Shown piece after piece: positions 13,834-28,352 of a stretch of 64,000 nt of DNA (the stretch's first letter is position 1; every line of letters begins with the position of its first letter). Where the stretch lies: assembly GCF_051020765.1 (NCBI RefSeq), contig NW_027469565.1:36369-100368 (forward strand). Reading direction: 5' to 3'. The notes under the pieces are model-generated. The model had not been told where the DNA came from. It saw nothing but the letters and a program-made list of their open reading frames with translations, and searched no databases. Both the position numbers and the translations under genes were made by a program. The stretch comes from Lasioglossum baleicum (lineage: Eukaryota; Arthropoda; Insecta; Hymenoptera; Halictidae).

Positions 13834-15587
13834 CATTTACTCCCGGTATGCATGGATTGACACTCGGAATCGTAGGATAGGTGACGCTATTGACTCAACC
13901 GTTCGACTCGCAAAGAAGGTGGTAACGTTCACGAACGGTATGACCCCAGATCTACTAAACCATACATTAAATTAAGGTGCCCGCCACTAAAATGTATATT
14001 AATATGCTTCACTGAATACGAAGTTATACTCTCGCTATAGTGGGTTAGGTTCACGAAAGTTAAATTATACGGTAAAAAGGATTAATTTATTCCAATTTGT
14101 ATCGTTCTCAAGCGGTTTAATTCTCTCTTTTAATATACAAACCGTGAATTATGGTATACATTGTCCATACTGTTCAGCGTATATTGTCCGGAAATATCTG
14201 ATTTGACGCTCGGAATCACATGACAGGTGATGCTGTGGACTAATCAGTCGGACTCTCAAAGAATGTGGTGCCGCTCTCTATCGGCTTGATACCCGATCTT
14301 GTATTTCATTCATGAAATTAAAATGCCCGTGACCAGGGTGTATACCAATTTGCTTCCATGAACACGAAGTTATACTCTCGTTGCAGCCGAAAGTAATACT
14401 CTCGGAAAGTAATGCCTTCTGTTAAAAGTTTGACAATATTCCAATAGGTAACGTACTACAAGGTTTTGGCGCTCTACTTTAACACTCAAACCGTGAATTG
14501 AGGTGTATATCTCCAACAATGTTAAGTGGATTTACCGAGGAATATCTGGTTAGTCTCTCCGAATGACGGTATGGGTGAAGTTACTTACGTTGCCGTAAGG
14601 CTCCCTCGGAAGCTGGCAACATTCACGCACGGCTTGACCCACGATCGTTTAATTCATACATGTAACTAAGGTGCCCGTCACTGAAACGGTGACAGACATT
14701 TTACTGTAATCACGATGTTATAATCTCGATACGGCGGCTTTGCTTCACCGAAGGTTGGGCTATCCAAAAAATGTTTGACTCTGTACAAATTGGTAACGCG
14801 ATACAACGGTTTGACAGTCTGCTTTAATATTCACACCGTGAAATAAGTCGTCTATTGCCTATACTGTTCGGAGGAATAACTGGCGGAATACCTGGTTTGA
14901 CTCTACGAATCACAGGATAGGGGAAGCTATTGGCGTAGCGGTTCGACTCTCACACAAGTTGGCATCGTTCTCGAGAGGTTTGATTCTCTATCCTCTAATT
15001 CATGTTTGAAAATATGGTGTGCTTCAGCGATAATGCCTACTCATTTGTTTCCGTGAGCACTAAGCACGACACTGGCTACAGCGTGTTAGGTTCTAGGACG
15101 GGTATGTTTTCGGTAATAAAAATGACTCCGTAATAATTGGTAATATTCTCCGACGGTTTGACCATCTACTTTAATGTTCATATCTTGAATTAAATGGCAT
15201 ATTGCCAGCACCTTGCAGCGAATTGACATCTGTAATACTTGATTTGACCCTCGGAATGATAGTACAGGTGTTTACATTGATTTAGCAGTTGGAGTCTCGA
15301 AGAATGGGGTAACGTTCTCGCACCGCTTGTCTCTCGATCGTCCTAATCATACATGAAAATAAGGTGTACGTCTGCCTAAATGACTATTAATTTCTTCCGA
15401 TGAAAGCTAAAGAAGCCAATCACTACAGGGGTTCACGAAAGGTAAGGCCGTCGGAAAACAGTTTGACTCTATGCCAATTCGTAATGTCCTACAACGGGTT
15501 GACTCTGCACATTGGGTGGTATGGTGTAAAAATCCAATACTGTAATGCAGATTTACTTAAGGAGTTCTTGGTTTGACTTTCAGATCA
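13834..15587 (+). repeat. Sat1 satellite array, block 5 (about 5 monomers, + orientation)
   Basis: The block starts abruptly at atttactcccgg, the start of the segment tactcccggaatacctgg, directly after a reversed subtype-B segment ending caaattagta. It contains both A-type (near 13980, 14330) and B-type (near 15020, 15360) monomers. It ends in a near-palindrome around 15578, where + and - copies of the same part of the unit face each other. Confidence 0.91.
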
Positions 15588-18500
15588 ATGTACGGGAGCA
15601 AATGCGCTGTGCAGTAGTGGCAATAGACACTTTAGTTCACGGCTTCAATTTTAAAGCAGGCCTTCAAACCGTCGGCGAACGTTACCAGTTTGTACAAAGT
15701 CATTCTACTTACCGAATACGTAACTATCCGAGAAGCTGTCCAGCTGGATCGAGAGCATTATTTCGTTATCGGAGAAGCAGATTAGAATGCATTATCGATA
15801 CGAGCACCATCGTTTCGAGTATGAATTGGTAGATCGTGTGTCAAACCGACCCAGAATGTTACAACTTCCTTGGGGAATCGCACAGCTAAGTCAACAGCGT
15901 CATCTATCCTGTGAATCCGAGAGTCAAGACAGACATTCCGGGAGTAATGCCACTAAAAACTATTAGCAATAGACACATCATTCCGCGGTATGTATGGCAA
16001 AGTAGAGAGTCAATCCCTCGGAGATCATTACCAATTGGCACAAGGCCCTTTTCCGAATACTTTTCTTTCTGTGAACATGACCCGCTGTATCGGGTGTATA
16101 TCTTCGCGTTCAGAGAAGCAAATTAGTGTACATTTTAAAGACGGGCACCATATTTACTGATGCGAAGAACAAAATCATGATTAATACCTTTGGAGAACGT
16201 TACCACCGTCTATGAGTGTCGAACGGCTTTGTTAATAGCTCCACCTATCCTGTGATTCCGGGAGTCAAACCAGGTATTCCAGGCGTAATTTGGCTGAAGA
16301 GTATTGGCAATAGACACCTTTATTCAGGGTATGAATATTGAAGCAGACCGCCAATCTGATGTAGAACGGTACTCATCGGTATAGACACAAACCTTTTACC
16401 GAAAGTCTTACCTTTCGAGCAGGAAACCCGCCGTGTCGAGAGTATAACATCGTGTTCAGACAAAGACAACAGTATACCTTTGAGAGATTGGCATCATAAG
16501 TTTATGTATGAATTACAAGATAGAGGGCCAAATCATTCCAGAACGATACCAACTTCCTTGAACGACTCACAACTTAGTCAATAGCCCCACATGTACTATG
16601 AATCCGAGAGCCAAGCCAGGTATTCCGGGAGTAAATGCGCGGAACATTACTGTCAATAAACACTTTAATTCACGGTACGAGCATTAAAGTACAGTGCCAA
16701 ACCATTGTAGCGCGTTACGAAATGGTATTGAGTACATTCTTATACCGAAGGCCTTTCCTTCCGAGATGCTAACCCGCTCTATCGAGAGTATTATTTCGTG
16801 TTCAGTAAAACAAATTAGTAGACATTTAATTGACAGGCACCTTAGTTTTATGTATTTTTAGAAAATCGAGTGTCGAACCGTTGAAGAACATTAACAACTT
16901 CCTTGAGATTCGAAAGCCTGAGTCAGAAGCGTGGCCCATCCTGTGATTCGCAGAGTCAAACCAGGAAATCCGTGAGTAAATCTGATGATGATTATTGGCA
17001 ATGTATACCTTAATTTTCACCGCGAATTTTAAAACAGGCCGTCACACCGCGTGAGAACGTTACTATCTGCAATATCAGTCAAACGCATCACCGAATGCCT
17101 TACCGACGGAGAAGCTAACTCGCAGTATCAAGAGTATAGCTACGTGTATAGGGAAACATATTAGTATACACATTAGTGACGGCTTCTTAAATCCATGCTT
17201 GAATTAGAAAATCGAGTGTCAATCCGTTCGAGAAAATTTCCACATTCAGTGTAAGACAAACGGTTATGTCACATACCTTGGGGTTCCCAAAGTTAAACGA
17301 GATTCACCGGGAGTAAATGCGCTGTATAGTCTTGGCCATAGATACCACAACTCACGGTTTGAATATTAAAGCTGGCCGTCAAGCCGTTGTAGAACATTAC
17401 GAATTCGTGTAGGGTTAATATCCTAACATAGTGACTTACCCTCCGTAAAGCTGACCAGCTGTATCGAGAGTATAACGCCGTACTCAGCGGTACGACCTGC
17501 TATATATTTTAGTGTCGAGAAACTTCCGCAGTACAATATTGGCAACAGACCACTTAATTTACGGTATAAATAGTAATATAGGTATTCGAATCACCGTGGA
17601 ACGGTACCTACTGATATATGTTCATACTTTGTATCGGATACCGTGCCCTCCGAGAACATACCCCGCTGCAGAATGTGACTTGTTCAGTATTCATGGAAAC
17701 AAATTAGTAGACTCTTTAGAAGACGGACACATTAATGGCATGCATCAACAGAAAGAATTAGGTTCAAATCGTCGGTGAACGTTTCCACCTATTTTGAGAG
17801 TCAAACGGCTAGGTGAATAGTTTTACCTATCGTGTGTTTCAGAAAGTCGAACCAGGTATTGCTGGAGCAAATGCTATGGACAGTACTTCCAATAGATGCC
17901 TTAATTCACGGTTTGAACAAAAAAAGTAGACGGCCAATCCGTTCAAGAATGTTAGCACCTTCTGTGAGAGACGATCGGCTAAGTCAGTAGCTTCTCCTGT
18001 CCCGTGATTCCGAGTGTCATACCGGGTAACCTGGGTGTAAATCTGTGTACAGTTTTGGCAATGGACACGTACATTCTCGGCATGGGCATTAAAGTAGGGA
18101 GTGAAATCGCTGGAGAATGATACGTATTGGTATAGAGTCAAATTTTTAACGAAGGCGTTACCTTTCGGGAAGCTGTATCGAGAGTATATTTTCGTGTTCA
18201 GGGAAGCAAAATCATATACACATTAGTGACAGGCACCATCGTTTCATGCACGATTTAGAGGATCGAGTGTCTAACTGCATGAGAACGTTGCTACCTTCTG
18301 TGAGAGACGAACCGGTAAGTCCATAGCTTCATATATCCTGCGATTCCAAAAGTCAGACGAGTTATCCCGGATGAAAATACCCTGTGCAGTATTGACAATA
18401 GAAACCTTAATCCACCGCATGAATATTATGGTAGAGAGTCAAACTTTTCGTGAACGTTACCAATTAGTATAAAGTCATACTCGTTATCGGATACCATACC

Positions 18501-21467
18501 TTCCGGGAATATTATCCGCTGTATCGTGGGTATAACGTCTTGTCCAGAGAAACAAACTAGCAGACATTTTGGGGGAGGGCACCTTAATTTCATGTATGAA
18601 GAAGAAGATCGAGTTTCAATCTGCTCGATAACGTTATGACCTTCTTTGTGAATCGCGCTGCTAAGTAACAGCTTCACCTATCTTGCGATTCGGGGGTGAT
18701 GCCAGGTATTCCTGATGTGAAGCCGCTGTACGCTATTGACAATGGACACCTTAAACCACGGTTTGAATATTAAGGTAGAGCGTGAAGACGTTTGAGAACG
18801 TTACATATTGGTATAAATTCGAACCTTTTACGGAAGACCATACCCTCCCAGAACCTAACCCGCTGTGTAGAGAGCATAATTTCGCGTCCAGTAAAACAAA
18901 TTAGTACACATTTTAGTGACGGGCGCCTTAATTTCATGTACGCATCAGGTGCTCGAGGATCAAATCTTTGCGATCGATACCACCCTCGGTTAGAACCGAA
19001 CGGTTGTGTAAATAGCTTCAGATGCCCTACGATTCAGCGAGTCAGTTGAGCTATTCCGGGAGTCAATTGGCTGAGCAGTATTGGTAATAGACACCTTAAA
19101 TCACATTATGAATATCAAAGTAGAGTGTCAATGCGTGAGAGGACATTACCAATTCGTATTAAGTCATTCGTTTTACCGAAAACCATACCTTCCGAGAGCC
19201 TAACCCGCTGTAGCCAATGTCCTGCTTACAGAATACCGTAACACATTAGTAGTCATACTAGCAGGGGGAGCCGACATTTTCATTAATGAGTATCAAAATC
19301 AGGAGCCACATCGTTCGAGAACGTTACCGCGTTGATTGAGATTCGAACGGATAAGTCAATCTCTTCACGTCTCCTGTGATTACGAGAACCAAACATGGTT
19401 TACCGGAAGTAAATGCGCCGTACAGTATTGCCATTAAACGTCCTATTTCGAGCTACAGATGTTAAAGTACGGAGTCAAAACGTTGAAAAGCGTTGCCGTT
19501 TGCTATAGAGTCAATCTTTTCACCAATGGCCTTACCTTACTAGATCGTATCCCGCTGTACCGAGAGTATAACGTCGTGTTCAGAGGAAAGAAGTAGCACA
19601 TATTTTATTGACGGGCACCATAATTTCACGAATGATTCAGAAGATCGGGGGTAAAACTATTCGAGGGCGTCATCATCGTCTGTGTTTGCCGATCGGCTAT
19701 TTCAATACCATATCCTAGGCTGTGATTCCGAGATGCAAAGCAGGTATTCTAAGAGTAATCACTATTGACAATGGACACCTTTTTCAATGGTTTTACTATT
19801 AAAGCAGAGCGCCACACAATTTGAGAACGTTACCAATTTGTTTTGAGTCAAACCTTCTGCCAAAAGCCTTACCTGCGGTGAACCTAACCTGCTGTATCGA
19901 GATAGTAAAGTCGTGTTTAGTGGAAAGTATTACTGTAAATTTTAGTGGCGGTCTCCTGAATTTCATGTATGAGTATGAAAATCGAGATTCAAACAACTGC
20001 ACAACGTTACCACCTTTCCTGACCGTTGCACCGCTAAGTCAATAGCTTCACCTGTACTGTGATACCAAGAACAAAACCTGGTATTCCGGGATTAATTCCG
20101 CTGAAATAAAATTAATTCACGGTTTGAATATTAAACTAGAGTGCCAAACCGTGCAGAAGGTTACCTATTCGTATAGAGTTAACATTGCTACAAACGACCT
20201 TAATTTCCGTGAAGCTTATCCAGCTGTAGGGAGTGTTCTGCTCAGAGGTCAAGGAATTAAGTTTTACCATTTTACCAGGCGGACACCTCATTTTCATGTA
20301 TGTATAGCAAAATCGGCGGTTAAACCGTTCGCGAATGTTACCACTTTTTTTGATAATCGAACGGCTGAGTCAATAGCATCACCTATAGTTGCGATTTCGA
20401 GAGTGAAGCCTGGTATTCCAGGAGCAAATGTGCAGAACAGTAATAGTAATAGACACCTTTATTCACGGCATGAATATGAAAGCAGAGGGACAAACGGTTT
20501 GATAACGTTACCAATTGGCATAACGTAATACTCCTTCCCGGAAACAATACCTTCTAAGATCGTAACCCGCTGTATCGTGGGTATAACGTTGTGCTCAGCG
20601 AAACAAATTAGTATACATTTTTGCAGACGGACGCCTTATTGTCATGTATGAATAGAAAAATCGTCAATCAGACCGTTCGAGATCGATCCCAACTTCTTTG
20701 AGAGTCGAGCAGCTAAGTGCATAGCTTCACATATCCTGCTATTCTGATAGGCAAACCAGGTACTCCCGGAGTAAATGCCCAGTACAGTATTTGCAATAGA
20801 CGCCTTACTTCAGGGTATGAATATTAAAGGAGACCGTCATAATGTTGCACAATGTTACCTATTCCTACAAAGTCAATCATCCTACAGAGGGCCTTACCTT
20901 CCGAGAAGCTGACCCCATATATCGAGGGTATTACTTCGTGTTCAGAGAAGCAGAATAGTATACACTTTGGCGGCATGATCCTTAATTACAAGTATGAATT
21001 TGAAGATCGAGTGTCAAACCGCTCGAGAACGTTGCCCCCTTCTGTTGGACTCGAACAACTATGTCAATACCTTCACCTATGCAGGGATTCGGAGAGCCAA
21101 ACCAGGTATTCCTGGTCTAATCCGCTGAACAGTATTGGCAATTGACAGCTTATTTGACGGTATAAATAATAATGCAGATCATCGAACCGTTGTAGAGCTT
21201 TACCTATTCCTATAAACTCAAACATTCTCCCGAAGGTCTTACCTTCCTATAATCTAACCAGCTCTACAGAGGGTATGGCTTCCTTTTCAGACAAACAAGT
21301 GAGTATCAATTTTAGTGGCAGGCACCATAATTTCAGGTATTACCTATTAGATCGAGGGTGAAACCGTTCGAGAACGTTACCACTTTCTTTTAGAGACGAA
21401 CGGCTAAGTCCATAGCTTGACGTATTTAAGTACTCTAAGAGTCAAACCATGTATTCCCGGAGTAAAT
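15588..21467 (-). repeat. Sat1 satellite array, block 6 (about 17 monomers, inverted)
   Basis: The longest inverted run in the window. Units read in the order gggagtaaatgcgctg, ttggcaatagacacc, ttaattcacggt, gagaacgttacc, accgaaggccttacc, ccgctgtatcgagag, gacgggcacctt, catgtatgaattag. Most monomers are A-type, with scattered B-like copies (near 17670, 19210, 20250). The longest open frame in Sat1, 134 codons at 20124-20528, lies here and is simply a stop-poor stretch of the reversed unit. The block ends at a joint shared with 24575. Confidence 0.92.
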
Positions 21468-23608
21468 GTTATTAATTCTCTACCTTGAACACTGAGCAAG
21501 ATACTTGCTACAGCGGTTTGGGCTTCTGGGAAGGTATGGCCCTCGGTAAAAAGTTTGACTCTAAATTAAAAGATAAAGCTCTATAACCGTTGGACGATCT
21601 ACCTTCACATTCATACCGTGAAATAAGCTGACCATTGCCAATCTTGTCCAGCGGATGTGCTCCCGTAATACCGGGAGTTTGACTATCGCAATCAGAGAAT
21701 ACTAGATGCTATTGTCTTAGCCGCTCCACTCTCAGCGAACGTGGCAAAGGTCTCAATAGTTTGACCTGAGATCTTCTAATTCATGCACGGAACAAAGGTG
21801 CCAGTCTATATTATGTATACTAATGTGCTTCTCTAGTCACGAAGTAATACTCTAGATACAGCGGGTTAGGTTCTCGCAAGGTGTGGCCTCTTGTAAAATG
21901 TTTGGCACTATAACAAATAAGCAACTTTCTTCAACGGTTTGACCTTGTACGTCAATATTTATATCGTGAACTAGGGCATTTAATGACCATAATGAGCAGC
22001 TGATTTACTCCTGGAATACCTGGTTTGGCTTTCGGAGCTGATCGTCTTTAACAGAAGGTGGTAACGTTCTCGAACGCTTTGACTCTCGATGTTGATGCTT
22101 ATGCACAAACATGCGGTGATCCTGCGCTAATAGATCTACTAATTTGATTCCGTACACATTAAGCAGGGCACTCCCTACAGCGGATTAGGTTCCGGGAAGA
22201 TATGTTATTCGGTAAAAGGAATGACTTTATGCGAATTGGTTATGTCCTCCCTCGGTTTGACCATCTACATCAATATTCATACCGTGAACTGAGGTGTCAG
22301 TTGCCAATTAACATCAGCGGTTCCTGTCTCGGATTACGTGATTTGACCCTGTGTATCACACGATACGTGAAGCAATAGACTTAGCCCATCGACACTAACA
22401 AGAGGGTGGAAGCGTTCTCGAACAGTTTGACCATCGATATTCTCATTCGTACAAAAAGTTGACGTCTCCGTCACTGGAATGAATACTAATTTCTTTCCCT
22501 GAACACGAAGTTATACACTCGACACCGCGGGTTAGTTTTTAGGAGGGTATGACCATCCGTAAATCGTTTGACATTATACGAATTGGTATCGCTCTCAAAC
22601 CACTTGACACTCGACATTAATATTCAAACCGTGAATTAAGGTACGGTATTTCCAACACTGTTCAGTGGATTTACTCCCGGAACATCTTTTGTGACATCTG
22701 GAATCAAGGGACAGGTGAAGCTACTGACTTAGCCGCTCGAATCTCAATGAAGGAGGTAATGTTCTCGAACGGATTAACCCCCGATTTTCGAAATCATACA
22801 TGAAATGGAGGTGCCCGTAAGTATGGAGTATATTAATTTTCTCCCCCGAATACGAAGTTATACCCTCGATACAGCTGGTTATCTTCTCGGCGTGTAGGGC
22901 ATTCGGAAAAAATGTTGGACTCTGTACCAATAAGAATTATTCAAGAACGGTTTGACTCAGCAGTTTAATATTTATACCGTGAAATAGGGCGTCTAATGCC
23001 AATACTGAACAGTGGATTTACTCACAGAATACCTAGTTTTTCTCTCAGAATGGCTGGGTAGGTGTTACTATTGACTTAGCCATTCGTTCCTCAAAGAAGA
23101 TGGTACCGTCCTAAAACGGCTTGACACTCGATCCTCTAATTTACACATGACATTATGGAGCTTGTCACTAAAATTAATGCTCATTTGTTTCACTGTAGAG
23201 GATATTATGTCCACGATACTGCACCTTATGATCTCGGGAGGTAAAGAATGCGAAGAAGGGTATGACGTTATAACAGTTGATAAAGGACACAAACAGTTTT
23301 ACTCTCTACTTTGATTTCCATACCGTGAATTCAGGTGTCTATTGCCAATACTCTTCAGCCGATTTACTCGTTAAATGCCAGGGTTGACCCTTCGGTAAAG
23401 GGTTTGAGGGTATATGAATAGGTAAGACTCGACAACGGTTTGATGGTATGTTTGAGCTTTTATACGGCGAAATAAGCTGTCTATTGCCAAAGCTCCTCAG
23501 CGGATTTAATCTCGGTATCCAGGATTGACTCCCGGAATCACATCTATAGGTGAAGCCATTGACTCAGCCGTTCGACTCTCAAAGAAGGTGGTAACATTCT
23601 GGAAGGTT
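21468..23608 (+). repeat. Sat1 satellite array, block 7 (about 6 monomers, + orientation)
   Basis: The block begins in the middle of half A (attaattctctaccttgaac) straight after a reversed segment ending gagtaaatg. The monomer near 22298 carries rare variants (cagttgccaattaac, then a tctcggattac-type stretch) that also occur near 719 and 8909. It ends in half A at ggaaggtt, where the reversed attgccaatagac begins. Confidence 0.91.
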
Positions 23609-24575
23609 ATTGCCAATAGACACGAAAATTCACGGTTTGAATAGAAAAGTAGAACATCAAACCGTTTTAGAAGCTAACCCGCTGTATCGACAGTACAGCT
23701 AAGTGTTTAGGGAATCACATTAGTTTTCAATTTTGTGACTGCACCTTAAATTCAAGCTTGAATTAGAATATCGATGGTCAAACTGTGCGAGAACGTTACC
23801 TCCTTCTTCAAGAGTCGTACTACTATTTCAATACCTTCACGTATCCCATGACTCTGCGTGTCAAGTCAGGCATTCCTGAAGTAAATATGCTACTCAGTAT
23901 GGGCAATAGGCACCCTACTTCACGGTATAAATATTACAGAACACAGTCAAACCGTTTGAGAAGGTTACAAGTTCCTACAAAGTCAATCGTTTTACAGAAG
24001 ACCATACCCGCCGAAAAACTGACCAACTGTATCGATACCATAACTCCTTGTTCAGAGAAAGAAACCAGTCTTCATTTCATTGACGGGCGCCATAATTTCA
24101 TGCATGAATTAGAAGAGCGAGCGTCAAACCCTTCGGGAACCTGACCAAATTCGTTGAGAATCGAACGGCTAAATCCATAGCTTCAGCTACCCTGGGATTC
24201 CGATAGTAAGACCAGGCATTCCAGCAGTTAGTGCGATGAACAGTAATGGCAATGGACACAATAATTCGCGGTATGAATATTACATTGGAGCGTCAAACTG
24301 ACGGAGAACAAAGCACATGCCCATAAAATCATTTCTTTCACCGAATACCATTCCTTCCGAGAACCTATCGCGCTGTAGCGATCGTCCTGCTTACTGTGGA
24401 CGGAAACATATTAGTTGGCATCTTAGAGGGCGAATACCACATGTTTGTGTGTAAATATCAACATGGAAAGTCAAAGCGTTGCAGAACGTTACCACCTTCT
24501 GTGGGATACGAACGGCTAAGTCCATAGCTTGACCTATTCCAATATTCTATGAGTCAATCCATGTATTCCTGGAGC
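23609..24575 (-). repeat. Sat1 satellite array, block 8 (about 3 monomers, inverted)
   Basis: A short inverted block between two + runs. Its last complete monomer (about 24370-24500) has a run of rare variants, including accacatg, ttgtgtgtaaatatcaac and agtcaaagcgt. Nearly the same run occurs in another inverted monomer around 30160-30215. The right joint at about 24575 repeats the one at 21467. Confidence 0.9.
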
Positions 24576-27500
24576 ATGTGCTACTAATTTGCTTCCTTGC
24601 ACACTGAGCAAAACACTTGCTGCAATGGGTTGGGCGTCTCGGAACGTATGGCCTTCTGTAGAAAGTTTGACGCCATACGAATAGGTAACGTTCTACAAAG
24701 ATTTGACGCGCGACTTCAATATTCGAACCGTGAATTAATATGTCTATTGTTAAAACTCTTTCAGCGGATTTAATCCCGGAGTGTATGGTTTTAATCTCGG
24801 AAACACAGTATATGTGAAGCTATTGACTGAACTGTTCGAATCTTAATGACGTTGGTAACAATCTCGAACGGACTGTCCCTTGGTTTTGTAAATCATACTT
24901 GACACTAAGGTGCCCATCACTAAAATGTATACAAATGTGTTTCTCTCAGCACGAAGTTATACTCCAGTTACGGCGGGTTAGCTTCTCTGAAGGGAAGGCT
25001 TTCGGTAGAAAGTATGACTGCATAACAATCGGTAACCTTATGCAACAGTATGAGAGTCTGCTCTAATATTCATACAGTGAATTAAGATGACTATTTTTGA
25101 GTACTTAGTTACAGTGGTACCTGGCTTGACTCTCGGAATCTCTGGATAGGTGATGCTATTCACTTATCCGTTCATCTGTCACCGAAGATGATAACGATAT
25201 CGCACGTCAGGACCCACAGCCTTCTAGTTCATACATTAAGTGAAGGGGCCCGACACTGAAATGAATCCTAATATCTTTCTCTGATCACGAATATATGGTC
25301 TAGTGAGGCGTGTGAGGTTCGCGGAAGGTAAGGCATACGGTAAAACGTTTGATTCTATCCCAATAGGTAACTATTTACAACTGTTTGAACCTTTACGTTA
25401 GTATTGATACTGCGAATTAAGCGTATTGCTAATACTGGTTTGCGGATTAACTCTCGGTGTCCCTCGTTTGACTCTCGGTAGCACAGGACAGATGAACCTA
25501 TAGTATTGGCCGTTCGACTCTTATGGAAGGATGTTTAGTTCTCGAGAGATTTGACGCTTGACCTTGCAGGCCATACCTGAAGTAAAGATGCCCGTCACTG
25601 AAATGTATACTAAACTACTTCTCTGAAGACGACGTTATTCCCTCGATACAGCTGGTTAGTTTTCAACAGGGAAAGGTCTTCGGTAAAACGTTTTACTTTA
25701 CGCCATATAGCATATGCATATAGCAAAGCTCTCAATCAGTTAGGCGCCCTACTCTAATAATCACACCGTGACCTAAGGTATCCATTGCCAACAGTGTACA
25801 GCGGATTGACTCCTGGAACACCTGGTTTGACTACCGGAATAGTAGGACAGGTGAAGGTACTGTCTCAACTGTTCGTCTCTCAAAGAAGGTAGGGACATTC
25901 TCGAAGGGTGCGACTTTGGATTATTCTGCTCGTGCATGAATATATGATGTGCTTCTGCTATAATGTCTACTAACTTGTTTCTCGAGCACTACGCATGACA
26001 CTTGCTGCAGCGGGTCAGGTTCTCGGACGGCAAAGTAACCCTTAAAATCTTGACGTCATAACATTTGGTAATGTTCTCCAACGGGTTGACCTTCTACTTT
26101 AATATTCATGTCGAGAATTAAGGTGCGGTTTGCCAATACTGTCGAGCGGATTTTCACCCGGAATACATGATTTGCTTCTCGGAATCGCAGTAGAGGTGAA
26201 GCTATTGACTTAGCCGTTCGACTCCCAATGAAGGTGGGAACGTTTTCGAACGGTTTGACCCCCGAATATGGGACTGTTTCATGAAAACAAGGTGGCCGTC
26301 TGCTAAGATGGCAACCTATACGTTCCTTTGATCCCGACGCAAAACAATCGCTATGACGGATTGTGTCATCGGAATGTAAGCCATGCCTTAAAAAGAATGC
26401 CATTGTACCAAATGGTATTGTTCTCCGACAGCTTCACACTCAACCTTAATATTCATGCTGTGAATTAAGGTGCCTATTGCCAATACTGTTCCGCGGATTT
26501 AGCAGCGGATTACCTACTATGGGAATCACAGGATAGGTGAAGCAATTGACTTAGCCGTTCGTCTCATAAAGAAGCTGGTAACGTTCCTGATCGGTTTGAC
26601 CCTCGATTATCTAATTCATGCATGCAGATACGGTGCCCATCACCGAAATGAAGACTGATTTCTATCTCAGAACCCGACGATACGCTCTCGATCAAGCCAG
26701 TGATGTTCGCGGAACGTAACGACTTCGATAAAACATTTGACATTATACCAATTGGTGACGTTCTCAACCAGTGTTGCGCTCTACTTTAATAATAAAACGG
26801 CGAATTGAGGTGACTATTGCCAATACTGTTCAGCGGACTTACTCCCGGAATACCTGGCTTGACTTTCGGAATCGCAGGATCAGTGAAGATATCGACTTAC
26901 CTGTTCATCTCTCACTCGAGGTGGCAACGTTCTCAACCGGTTTGACACTCAATGTTCTAATTCGTGCATGGACTTATGGGGACGTCACGAAATTATATAC
27001 TATTGTGTTTCCCTCATCACGTAGCTATACTCTCCAAACGGCGGGTTAGCTTCCTCGAAGGTATGGCCATCGTTATGGTGTTTGAATTTATTCCAATTGG
27101 CAGTGCTTTTAAACGGTTTGACGCTGTACTTTAATACACAAACCGTGAATTAAGGTGTTTGATGCCAATTCTGCTCACCGGATTTACAGCCGAAGTACCT
27201 GGTTGGACTATCGTAATCACGGGATAGGTGAGGGTATTGACTAAGTCGCAGGAACCTCAAGGATGGTGGTAACGTTCTCGGATGCTTTGACATTCGATGC
27301 TGACATTTATACGAAAACATGTGGTGTCCGCCCGCAAAACGTATCCTAATTTCTTTTCGCGATCATTCTCAAGACAGTCGCTAGAGCGGGTTGGGTTCTC
27401 GGAGGATAAGGTTTCCGGTAAAATGTTTGGACCTATACCAGTAGGTAACGTTCTATGACGGTTTGAATCTCTATATCACTCTTTATATCGTAACTTATGG

Positions 27501-28352
27501 TGTCTATTGCCAATACTGTACTGCGTATTTAAACGCAGAATACCTGCATTCACCCTGGGTATCAAAGTATAGACGAAGCTATTGCCTTATCGGTACGACT
27601 CTCAAAGAAGGTGGTACCGATCCCGAACAGTCTGACGCTCAGTCATCTAATTCATGCTTGAATTAAAGGTGTTCATCTCTAAAATGTAAACCAAATTTCT
27701 TCTCTATTCACGAAGTTGTACTCTCGATACAGCGAGTTAGCTTCACTACAAACGTCTGACTTTATACCAACCGATAACGTTCTCGAACGGATTGAATCTG
27801 TTCCTTTATATTCATACCGTGATTTAAGATGTCTATTGCCAATCATGTTCAATGCATTTACTCCTGGAATACCTAATTATACTCTCGGAATTACAGGATA
27901 TGTGTAGCAATTGAATTAGCCGTTCGATTCCGAAGAAGGTGGTTCCGATCAGGAACGGTTTGACCCCCGATCTTTGCAGATAATTCATGAAACTATGGCG
28001 GCCGTCACTAAAATGTTTACTAATGTGTTTCTCTGAACACGACGTAATACTGCTGCTGCAGCGGGTTAGGTTCTCTGAAGGTAAGGACTTCGGAAATAGG
28101 TTTAACCGTATGCCAATATGCAACGTTCAATAACGGTTTGACGTTGTAATTAAATAATCATTCCTTGAATTAAAGTGTCTTTTGTCAATACTGTACAGCG
28201 GATTTACTCCCGGAATACCTGGCTCGAGTTTCGGGATCACAGGATTGGTGATGCTACTGTCTTAGCCGTTCGATTTTGTTACGTTTTCCAAATGTTTGAC
28301 ACTCGATCCTATTATTCATACATGGAGTCATACCACCGGACAACATTATTAA
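24576..28352 (+). repeat. Sat1 satellite array, block 9 (about 11 monomers, + orientation)
   Basis: The block starts with the half-A stretch gctactaatttgcttcc. A- and B-type monomers alternate; B-type copies lie near 25950 and 26300. A variant in which ctctcgatacagc is replaced by a form with gatcaagcc occurs near 26690. The right end decays over about 30 bp (28325-28352) into a reversed segment that resembles the one near 10740. Confidence 0.91.

Noticed and set aside
20124..20528. The longest open frame in Sat1 (134 codons)
   Set aside because: It lies wholly inside inverted Sat1 monomers, its peptide segments recur in other copies in broken form, and no domain or signal is visible.
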